DNA from: Parabacteroides chinchillae
Lineage (GTDB): Bacteria; Bacteroidota; Bacteroidia; Bacteroidales; Tannerellaceae
Assembly (NCBI RefSeq): GCF_900108035.1
Contig: NZ_FNVS01000023.1
Location: 1-51,577 of the forward strand
Direction: 5' to 3'
DNA length: 51,577 bases
Positions 26,560-33,058 of this stretch are shown piece by piece. The translations under genes were made by a program, and so were the position numbers. The notes below the pieces were generated by a model. It was given only the letters and a program-made list of their open reading frames with translations, did not search any database and was not told where the DNA came from. The first letter of the stretch is position 1, and each line of letters starts with the position of its first letter.

Positions 26560-27279
26560 CTAGTGAAAAAAAATCTTGATTTGTGAAAAGTCGGATATAA
26601 TGGCATCTGCCGTTTCATCTCCTTTATAAGCACTCCATCCGGTACTTTTTAACCAGATTGTCTGGCAACCAATATGTGTCGAAGGTATGATGTCTTTATC
26701 ATAAGAATCTCCGATAACGACAATGTTTTTTGCCGGTAAATTTAATTTTTTTATTCCTAAATTAAAAATGGCCGGATCGGGTTTTCTAATTCCAACAACT
26801 GCCGATTCTATAATTGATTTGAAAAGATGATCCAATTTAAAATCTACTAGTACCGATTCTATGTTACCGTAAAAGTTAGATACTAACACTAATGGATATT
26901 GTCCGGATAATTCGTTAAGAATAGGGCGTGCAGCATCAATTGCTTTTTGCGCATACGAATAGCACCAATCTGCAATTTTATTTTTCACTTCTATTGTAGC
27001 CCATTCGTTAGATAAATATCCTTCTTGTTCAAGCCATTTAATTTGCAGGTCTGCTTTTATATGAAGCATATCCAGAAAATTATGGTGTGGTTGAACCAAT
27101 GGATTTTTACCCATTGTTCTCTCGCCAAAAACATAAGCTTCGCGGAATACATCTTTGGAGACTGGTATTTGAAAAGCTTCATAAGCCATCCATATTACTT
27201 CAGCCCAATGCATTCCATTGCTGTCGATTGTTCCACCATAATCGAATATGATACCTTTTACTTGTTCCGGATTAAACAT
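26560..27279 (-). CDS. HAD-superfamily hydrolase (last gene of a four-gene operon)
   Basis: The 239-residue protein has the four HAD motifs: I at residues 13-17 (DYGGT, nucleophile Asp13), II with Ser in LVLVSNFYGN, III with Lys in VGIRKPDP, IV GDSYDKD. Motif I has Gly15 where most phosphatases have the general-acid Asp; such DxG variants exist in the family, so activity may be altered but is not excluded. A helical cap lies between motifs I and II. It begins five bases after the CDP-alcohol phosphotransferase stop, so the two are coupled. A likely role is removal of a phosphate from the product or precursor of that step; this is inference. Confidence 0.88.
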   Translation of the reverse strand: MFNPEQVKGIIFDYGGTIDSNGMHWAEVIWMAYEAFQIPVSKDVFREAYVFGERTMGKNPLVQPHHNFLDMLHIKADLQIKWLEQEGYLSNEWATIEVKNKIADWCYSYAQKAIDAARPILNELSGQYPLVLVSNFYGNIESVLVDFKLDHLFKSIIESAVVGIRKPDPAIFNLGIKKLNLPAKNIVVIGDSYDKDIIPSTHIGCQTIWLKSTGWSAYKGDETADAIISDFSQIKIFFH

Positions 27280-27284
27280 ATTAT

Positions 27285-28202
27285 TTAAGATTGGGATTGG
27301 AGTTCTTTACTGAATATACTGCAGAAGCGCTCATGTGTTGCAATCATATAAACCAACATGATGTTCAGGACTGTTAGCTCGAATACAAAATATAACCATG
27401 GCATATTGATAAATAAACTTACAAATAAAGCTATCACGCGTGTATTGAACGATAGCATATTTGTATACTTCATTAAAGGAAGACTTTTTTTCCTGAAAGA
27501 AATACGGAACCATTCCGGTGCTTCATCTTTATATTTTGTACGGATAAGATTCATCATTTGCTGGAATTTGGGAGTCAACTTTTCTTGTCCGACCGTATAA
27601 TTAATGTAGAAAGTCTCGAATAATTTATAGATGAAATCCTTCTTCCAACTTAGCTTCGTATAATTTTCTTTTAAAATCGGAGAATATGATAATTCGCTGC
27701 CAGACTTTCCCTTTAGGAATAACAGATGAATATTTCTGTAATAATCTGCCATGGCAGCTTGTTTACTGTGGAAAAATCCGGTAACGGCTGCTAATATCCA
27801 TATCCAAATACCCCATGTAGGTGTTAATCGTAAACAAATGGCAGCATAAATAGAGATAAACCAAAAATCGCCGGCAGTTCCATCTAAAATACGTCCCAAA
27901 GGTGTCTTTTTGCCAGTCATACGAGCCAGTTGGCCGTCTGCACTGTCGTACGAATTTGCCCATACCAGCAGTAACATACCAATGATATTGATAACTAAGC
28001 TCTGATAGTAAAAACAAATGCCGGCGGCAATGCCGATGAATATACTTGCTATGGTTATACTGTTAGGGGAAACTCCGAATTTATTAAAAAAGAGTGCCCA
28101 TTGATAACCGATTGGGCGATAAAAATGTATATCTATAAACTCTTCGGTATCCATCGATTTTAAGGTCGATGCCAACTCCGGAGATATGTTTTTTTTATTC
28201 AT
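27285..28202 (-). CDS. CDP-alcohol phosphatidyltransferase-family membrane enzyme
   Basis: The family transfers a phospho-alcohol from CDP to an acceptor (or a phosphatidyl group to an alcohol) in the inner membrane. The 305-residue protein shows the signature D86-S-A-D89-G-Q-L-A-R94, eight residues, G103-R-I-L-D107. The fourth conserved acid, expected at 111, is Gly; an Asp follows at 112, so the last acid is shifted by one. Several hydrophobic helices (about 46-66, 70-83, 115-130, 135-150 and two near the C-terminus) are visible. The extra soluble C-terminal part contains a region FQQMMNLIRTKYKD. It lies in a tight operon with a nucleotidyltransferase and an ATP-grasp enzyme, so CDP activation of a polyol or amino alcohol is plausible. 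Confidence 0.9.
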   Translation of the reverse strand: MNKKNISPELASTLKSMDTEEFIDIHFYRPIGYQWALFFNKFGVSPNSITIASIFIGIAAGICFYYQSLVINIIGMLLLVWANSYDSADGQLARMTGKKTPLGRILDGTAGDFWFISIYAAICLRLTPTWGIWIWILAAVTGFFHSKQAAMADYYRNIHLLFLKGKSGSELSYSPILKENYTKLSWKKDFIYKLFETFYINYTVGQEKLTPKFQQMMNLIRTKYKDEAPEWFRISFRKKSLPLMKYTNMLSFNTRVIALFVSLFINMPWLYFVFELTVLNIMLVYMIATHERFCSIFSKELQSQS

Positions 28203-28232
28203 AAACAGATGATTTTAATTCGAAAAGCTGTG

Positions 28233-29090
28233 TTATTCCGTTATTAAATCCAGAATACGTTTTGCAATATGGGGAGCAGCATCATCCCTGCAGGGGGCGA
28301 AGCTAGGCCAGTCATTAAAGTCTATTAACCGGATATCTCCGCCTTCCGACACAATGCAATCTCCGCCGTAAATGTGAATGTTCAATACTTTTGCCGCATC
28401 ATTGCACATTTGCTGAAGCGCAGCTTCAGCAAAGGGTATACCCTTTGCTGTTCCATTAATAACTTCTAATCCGAATTTGCTATGGTGTAAATTTGACGGA
28501 TAGAACCAGTAAAAGAAATCGGTTCCTGTTACACCATAAAATTTGATTAAATCTCCAACCAGATGTTCGTTAATTACTGCCGTAGGTATTCCGCGTATTG
28601 CATATTCTTTTAAAATACTTTTTGCTTCCTCCGGATTACGGACGTATGTTACGTCTTCGCGGTGAATGGCATGGAAGTCGCCTCTTTTTATCCAACAATT
28701 ATAAAATCCTGCATTTTCCAATGCTTCGGTTGGGTCTTCATTTGTAGGTAAAATCAGACTGTTAGGGTGTGAAATATGATTGGACATCAATAATCGTGTC
28801 ATTTTTTCACGAGTGCAGTTCTCTATACCATAACCGGAGTTAACAATGAAGTAACCATTGTTTTCCATTTGTTGCAACTTATGGATAGATTGCCAGTCGC
28901 GAACCATGTTGAAGATGGCTTTTTCGCGGATGTCTTTTGTAATTAAATCAGATTCGATGTATTCGTTTACGGTGCAACCTAACCGGCGTAAATGTTCTGC
29001 TGCCAATGAGAAAATAGCGGCGTCATTGCCTATATGGTTCGGCGAAAATTGGTTTCCTCTGCGAATACCTGCAATAACTAATTCGTTCAT
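28233..29090 (-). CDS. ATP-grasp-fold protein
   Basis: The 285-residue protein shows an N-terminal fold of the pre-ATP-grasp type (MNELVIAGIRRGNQF, HLRRLGCTVNEY), then IKRGDFHAIHRED, an adenine-binding-like stretch IPTAVINEHLVGDLIKFYGV, and the C-terminal metal-binding motif DIRLIDFNDWPSF (with D-x-N) preceded by YGGDCIVSEGG. This is the RimK/synapsin-like arrangement used for carboxylate-amine or similar ligations driven by ATP. The substrate is unknown. It is 15 bases after the nucleotidyltransferase stop and 30 before the next gene, within the four-gene operon. Confidence 0.8.
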   Translation of the reverse strand: MNELVIAGIRRGNQFSPNHIGNDAAIFSLAAEHLRRLGCTVNEYIESDLITKDIREKAIFNMVRDWQSIHKLQQMENNGYFIVNSGYGIENCTREKMTRLLMSNHISHPNSLILPTNEDPTEALENAGFYNCWIKRGDFHAIHREDVTYVRNPEEAKSILKEYAIRGIPTAVINEHLVGDLIKFYGVTGTDFFYWFYPSNLHHSKFGLEVINGTAKGIPFAEAALQQMCNDAAKVLNIHIYGGDCIVSEGGDIRLIDFNDWPSFAPCRDDAAPHIAKRILDLITE

Positions 29091-29105
29091 GTTATGCTGT
29101 ATATG

Positions 29106-29804
29106 TTATGACTTAAGAAATTGTTCGGCCTTTTGAATGTCTTCCGCATGGTCTACATCAACAATCTTGCTGAAAGGATATGCCTTTAGTTTTAAACCTT
29201 CGGCAATTAGTTGACGCTGATAGTTGCGCATGCGCGACATACCTTGACTTATCGAATTATTTAGTACAGCCAGACCGGTGCGTTTTAAACAATATATACC
29301 TCCCGATATGTACCGGCAGTTGTTATTGTTTTTGTCCAGAAAATTACGGATCATAAGATCCTTATCTGTTTCAACATAAAGCGGCTTTTCATCATCAATA
29401 AAATCTGTTACGGCCATAAGTCCGTCCAACTGGTCGTTTTCCTGGAAAGCTTGTATATATTTGCTGAATTCTTCTTCTTTAAAGATTGTATCTACAGTTG
29501 TGAGACACACGTTGTTTCCATCCAGAAAATGACTTAACTCGTAAAAACTGTGCATAGAGCTAGGTGTAGATTTTACTAGCAGATAGAACGGAACAGGTAA
29601 TTGTAGTTTATTTAGATATTCTTGTACTTCTGTCATCTCTTCATTTACGATGATGTTTATAGATGAAGCGTTATTCTTCAAGAATACGTCTATTAAACGA
29701 TCAATCAAAGTGACACCATTTAGTTTGACCAACGGTTTTGGCCATTTCACACCTTCTTGCGCTAATCGAGAACCCTCGCCTGCAGCAATAATTGCATAAT
29801 CCAT
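29106..29804 (-). CDS. Sugar- or polyol-phosphate nucleotidyltransferase family protein
   Basis: The ATG at 29804 starts MDYAIIAAGEGSRL, the expected nucleotide-binding start; an upstream ATG would add 11 residues that disrupt it. The 232-residue product has the NTP_transf_3 features: AAGEGSRL, KWPKPLVKLNGV, a metal-binding Asp in TTVDTIF, and VDVDHAEDIQKAE near the end. Its small size resembles CTP:phosphocholine or CTP:inositol-phosphate cytidylyltransferases more than hexose-1-phosphate enzymes. As first gene of the operon with a CDP-alcohol phosphotransferase it probably makes a CDP-linked alcohol; the alcohol is unknown. Confidence 0.85.
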   Translation of the reverse strand: MDYAIIAAGEGSRLAQEGVKWPKPLVKLNGVTLIDRLIDVFLKNNASSINIIVNEEMTEVQEYLNKLQLPVPFYLLVKSTPSSMHSFYELSHFLDGNNVCLTTVDTIFKEEEFSKYIQAFQENDQLDGLMAVTDFIDDEKPLYVETDKDLMIRNFLDKNNNNCRYISGGIYCLKRTGLAVLNNSISQGMSRMRNYQRQLIAEGLKLKAYPFSKIVDVDHAEDIQKAEQFLKS

Positions 29805-29834
29805 TTGTAACCTTCCAAAATTTGAATAATCGCG

Positions 29835-29842
29835 CAAAATTA
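29835..29842 (-). promoter_or_regulatory. Promoter -7 of the four-gene operon
   Basis: On the minus strand TAATTTTG fits TAnnTTTG, about 30 bases before the nucleotidyltransferase ATG. The -33 region is a weak match. Confidence 0.5.
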
Positions 29843-29981
29843 CAACATTTTGGTGAATGAATTAGGCCATATATGTAATATAATTGGTCAAAACTGTTAT
29901 TATTCATCTAAAAATAGTAATAAAAAAGGTGTGATGGCAAAAGTTCCATTTCCATATTTATATTTGTTACTGTATTTTTCT

Positions 29982-29989
29982 TACGTTTG
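29982..29989 (+). promoter_or_regulatory. -7 element of the divergent outer-membrane gene
   Basis: TACGTTTG matches the consensus. The nearest TTTG lies only 15 bases upstream (29963-29966), shorter than usual. The predicted start is about 15 bases before the ATG at 30011. Confidence 0.4.
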
Positions 29990-30010
29990 CATGAAATTTA
30001 TAAAAGACAA

Positions 30011-31285
30011 ATGAAGACTTCCATTTTTGTTCTCTGTTCCAGGTTGGCTGTATTATCAATTTTAGCTTGTTTCTCTGCTAAGGCCGGGAATAATTTGCAG
30101 GATCAATCTTCTGTGGATTCTTCAGGCATCAACAATTTGGTTTTCAAATCAGATTATAAAATAAATCCGGATAAAAAAGGAGAATTGTTATTTCAGTTAG
30201 ATAATATAAATTTCTTCAAGGATAATGAGTATTCGACATCTTTGATGAAAGGATATTCTCTTCCTGGGCTTTGGGTGCAGCCTAAATTAGTTTATTATCC
30301 GCTTAAAAATATAAAACTGGAATTAGGAGCTCACCTTCTTCGTTATTGGGGCGCAAATAAATATCCGAATATGGCATATCAGGATATTGCGAACTGGAAG
30401 GGAGACCAGTATCAGAAAGGATTCCATGTGTACTTGCTTTTTCGTGCACAGGTAGCTTTGTCTAAACATGTTAATATCGTTTTGGGGACTTTGTACGGAG
30501 GTGCAAATCATAATTTAATCGAGCCTTTATACAGCCCTGAGTTGAATTTAACCGCTGATCCTGAAACCGGTCTTCAACTATTATATAATTCCCGTTTGCT
30601 GGATTTGGACATATGGGTGAATTGGGAAAGCTTTATTTTTCGTGAAGATGTACATCAGGAAGCATTTACTGTTGGGCTATCCACGCGTTTTAAGCTGAAT
30701 CGTCCCGAATCCCGTTTTCATTTCTATATTCCGATACAAGGGTTAGCCCAGCATAGAGGGGGGGAAATCGATACATTATTTACAAATTCGGTTCAAACTC
30801 TGATGAACGGTGCCGCCGGAGTAGGGGCAGTGTGGAATATCAATCATCCGGTCTTTAAGAATGTAAATGTGGAATTGGATGGTACGGGATATTATCAGCA
30901 AGCCGGAGAGTTATGGCCATTTAACAGCGGTGCAGGACTTTATGCACGTGCTTCCGCCGATATCTATGATTTTCGTGTAAAGACATCCTATTTTGCGTGC
31001 CATAATTTTATTTCAATGTTTGGTCTTCCTTTTTATGGAGCTGTTTCTACAAAAGAAAAAGATGTTACCTACGAAAACCCAAAGATGCTTTACTGGGGAA
31101 TAGAATATGCACATAGTTTTGGAAAAGGTTTTTCTTTGGGTATAGATTTGGATATATATAGAAGACTGTTTTGTAATAAAATTGGCGGAGAATATGAATA
31201 TCCAAAGGATGATGGTCCCAGTACTAGTTTCTCGGCTGGAATATATTTACGTATAAACCCTTCTTTTTTGTTGAAGAAGTTCTGA
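30011..31285 (+). CDS. Outer-membrane beta-barrel protein, divergent from the head-group operon
   Basis: The ATG at 30011 starts a signal-peptide-like MKTSIFVLCSRLAVL to SAKAG; a TTG at 29987 is less likely. The product has 424 residues. Many amphipathic strands with aromatic ends are visible (KLVYYPLKNIKLELGAHLL, GFHVYLLFRAQVALSKHV, GLSTRFKLNRPESRFHFYIP, SAGIYLRINPSFLLKKF at the end), consistent with a barrel of 14 or more strands. No named family is recognised. It shares the 150-base divergent region with the nucleotidyltransferase operon, so coregulation or a shared lipid or transport function is possible but unproved. Confidence 0.7.
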   Translation: MKTSIFVLCSRLAVLSILACFSAKAGNNLQDQSSVDSSGINNLVFKSDYKINPDKKGELLFQLDNINFFKDNEYSTSLMKGYSLPGLWVQPKLVYYPLKNIKLELGAHLLRYWGANKYPNMAYQDIANWKGDQYQKGFHVYLLFRAQVALSKHVNIVLGTLYGGANHNLIEPLYSPELNLTADPETGLQLLYNSRLLDLDIWVNWESFIFREDVHQEAFTVGLSTRFKLNRPESRFHFYIPIQGLAQHRGGEIDTLFTNSVQTLMNGAAGVGAVWNINHPVFKNVNVELDGTGYYQQAGELWPFNSGAGLYARASADIYDFRVKTSYFACHNFISMFGLPFYGAVSTKEKDVTYENPKMLYWGIEYAHSFGKGFSLGIDLDIYRRLFCNKIGGEYEYPKDDGPSTSFSAGIYLRINPSFLLKKF

Positions 31286-31294
31286 TCCTTTTTC

Positions 31295-31315
31295 AAAATG
31301 ATCCCGATCATTTTT
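31295..31315 (+). terminator. Terminator of the outer-membrane protein gene
   Basis: An 8-bp stem AAAATGAT/ATCATTTT (31295-31302 with 31307-31314), tetraloop CCCG and a T run. It overlaps the first unit of the repeat array that follows. Confidence 0.6.
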
Positions 31316-31427
31316 ATAAATCATCAGGATGTTTTTCTTAAATCATCGGGGACCTGTTTTTAATTGTATCCGGAAGGAATTTTGATTTCTTCCGAGAGAA
31401 ATTGATTTTTCTTTCGGATGGGAGCTT
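31296..31427. repeat. Degenerate tandem repeat array, period 22 bp
   Basis: Six units of exactly 22 bases can be laid out: 31296-31317, 31318-31339, 31340-31361, 31362-31383, 31384-31405, 31406-31427. The second and third both begin AAATCATC; each unit has a C/G-rich core (ATCCCGAT, ATCAGGAT, ATCGGGGA, ATCCGGAA, TTCCGAGA, TTTCGGAT) flanked by T runs. Units 1-4 are clear, 5-6 weak. The sequence differs from the array at 10001 but the period and upstream position are the same. Confidence 0.6.
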
Positions 31428-31469
31428 AATTCTGTTCTTTTGTTATTAAGAATTTTTGTTTGCTAATAA

Positions 31470-31502
31470 TTTGCTAATTTAATACAGTTATTTTTAAATT
31501 TG
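31470..31502 (+). promoter_or_regulatory. Promoter in front of the isomerase remnant
   Basis: TTTG (31470-31473), 21-base spacer, TAAATTTG (31495-31502). A good vegetative promoter that now reads into the gene remnant and possibly on into the oxidoreductase gene. Confidence 0.6.
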
Positions 31503-31516
31503 CGACTTGTTTGTAT

Positions 31517-31687
31517 ATGAGTAAATACTTTAAGCGGATATGGATTCTTGCAACCGTGAATTTATCTGCAGTAATAACTGAACTGAAGAAACAGAATTTT
31601 CAGGGTTCACTTACTATTGAGTGTGAGTTAGAAAGAAAACAGCGCGAATAGATTATTAAAACGCGCGAATATCTGCAGAATTTGTAG
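31517..31687 (+). pseudogene. Remnant of a sugar-phosphate isomerase/epimerase (C-terminal end)
   Basis: An ATG at 31517 opens a 44-codon frame ending in TAG at 31649; the same frame continues to a second TAG at 31685. The segment NLSAVITELKKQNFQG then SLTIECE, and after the first stop IIKTREYLQNL, matches the last part of TIM-barrel sugar-phosphate isomerases, which end in ELKKQGFKG-like, SIEYE and IEYF-like motifs. The N-terminal bulk of such a protein (over 200 residues) is absent. Isomerases of this family often sit beside Gfo/Idh/MocA oxidoreductases and DUF1080 proteins, as here, so the remnant probably belonged to the same pathway. The match is by pattern only. Confidence 0.55.
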
Positions 31688-31696
31688 GATAATTAA

Positions 31697-31704
31697 TATC
31701 TTTG
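31697..31704 (+). promoter_or_regulatory. -7 element before the Gfo/Idh/MocA gene
   Basis: TATCTTTG is an exact match to the consensus, 66 bases before the ATG at 31770. No good -33 element at the right distance. Confidence 0.45.
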
Positions 31705-31769
31705 CTACAATTCATTTAAAATAATAAAATAATTAATCAATTAATCGGTATAATATTAGATTTATTACC

Positions 31770-33026
31770 ATGAGGACAAATAGAAGAGACTTTCTAAAAA
31801 CATTGGGAGGAGTTGCGGCTTTTACCATTGTGCCACGTCACGTGCTGGGAAACGGGTTTATTGCCCCGAGTGATCAGTTGACAAAAGGTATTATTGGTAC
31901 AGGCGGTATGGGATGCGGCCACGTAAATTATGCAGGAACACGTTTGGTTGCCGTTTGTGATGTAGATAAGAACCACTTGGAAACAGGAAAACATCTGGTA
32001 AGCGATAAAATTGCAGCTTATCATGATTTTCGTGATTTAATTACCGATCCGAATGTAGATATCGTACATATAGCAACGCCACCTCATTGGCATGGCTTAA
32101 TGTCTGTAGAAGCTGCGAAAGCAGGGAAGGATATTTGGTGTGAAAAGCCGATGACCCGTACCATAGGTGAAGGTAAGCGTGTTATGGAAGCCGTAAAACA
32201 ATACGGAAATATGTTCCGTTTGAATACCTGGTTTCGTTTTGCCGATCCGTTCTATGGATTGGGAACTCCGGTTAAACCATTGAAAAAATTAGTTCAGAGT
32301 GGTATGTTAGGCTGGCCTTTGAAGGTAACGATCAGCAAGCATACCGGTTTTGACTGGAAATTCTTCTGGGTAGGAAAAGAATATCTTGAACCGGAATCTG
32401 TTCCTGCAGAATTGGATTATGATATGTGGTTAGGGCCGGCGCCATATAAACCATATAATGCACATCGTGTACACCAGACATTCCGTGGTTATTGGGATTA
32501 TGATGCAGGTGGTTTGGGTGATATGGGACAACATTATATCGATCCTGTACAATATATATTAGGTAAAGATAATACCAGCCCTGTTAAAGTAGAGGTTGAT
32601 GCTCCGCAACAACATCCGGATGCGGTTGGAACTTGGCGTTCTATAACTTATACTTATGATGATGGCTGCCAGATTGTATTATGGGGTGGTGATTACGGAA
32701 ATCCTGACACACCTTATATATCAGGTCCTAATGGCAATGTTTATAAAAACTTTGTTTGCGATATTCCTAATTGGGAAAAGAAATTATCCGATTATCCGGA
32801 GCCGGAACCTCAGGTTACGGACTTTATAGAATGCGTTAAGACACGCCAACCGTTTGCTTTGAACGAACGGAATGGTTTCCGCTCTGCGACGATTGTAAAC
32901 ATGGGTGGTATTGCTCTTCGTTTGAATCGCACTTTGAACTTCGATCCTGTTAAATTGGAATTTATTGATGACGAAGCTGCAAATCGTTTATTGGATCAGC
33001 CAATGCGTGCTCCGTGGAATATCTGA
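31770..33026 (+). CDS. Gfo/Idh/MocA-family oxidoreductase with Tat-type signal
   Basis: The 418-residue product starts with a twin-arginine motif (NRRDFLK, Arg5-Arg6) and a hydrophobic stretch, so it is probably exported folded with its nucleotide. The Rossmann fold shows GTGGMG (43-48) and VCDVD, and the family CEKPMTR near 129 is present, followed by the alpha/beta substrate domain. The family oxidises sugar hydroxyls with NAD(P). It precedes a DUF1080 protein by 32 bases; in gut Bacteroidetes this pair forms the 3-keto-glycoside route, where C3 of a sugar is oxidised and the keto-glycoside is cleaved. The exact substrate is not known. Confidence 0.93.
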   Translation: MRTNRRDFLKTLGGVAAFTIVPRHVLGNGFIAPSDQLTKGIIGTGGMGCGHVNYAGTRLVAVCDVDKNHLETGKHLVSDKIAAYHDFRDLITDPNVDIVHIATPPHWHGLMSVEAAKAGKDIWCEKPMTRTIGEGKRVMEAVKQYGNMFRLNTWFRFADPFYGLGTPVKPLKKLVQSGMLGWPLKVTISKHTGFDWKFFWVGKEYLEPESVPAELDYDMWLGPAPYKPYNAHRVHQTFRGYWDYDAGGLGDMGQHYIDPVQYILGKDNTSPVKVEVDAPQQHPDAVGTWRSITYTYDDGCQIVLWGGDYGNPDTPYISGPNGNVYKNFVCDIPNWEKKLSDYPEPEPQVTDFIECVKTRQPFALNERNGFRSATIVNMGGIALRLNRTLNFDPVKLEFIDDEAANRLLDQPMRAPWNI

Positions 33027-33058
33027 TGAATTAAATTGTAAATTGAATATTGTAAATT

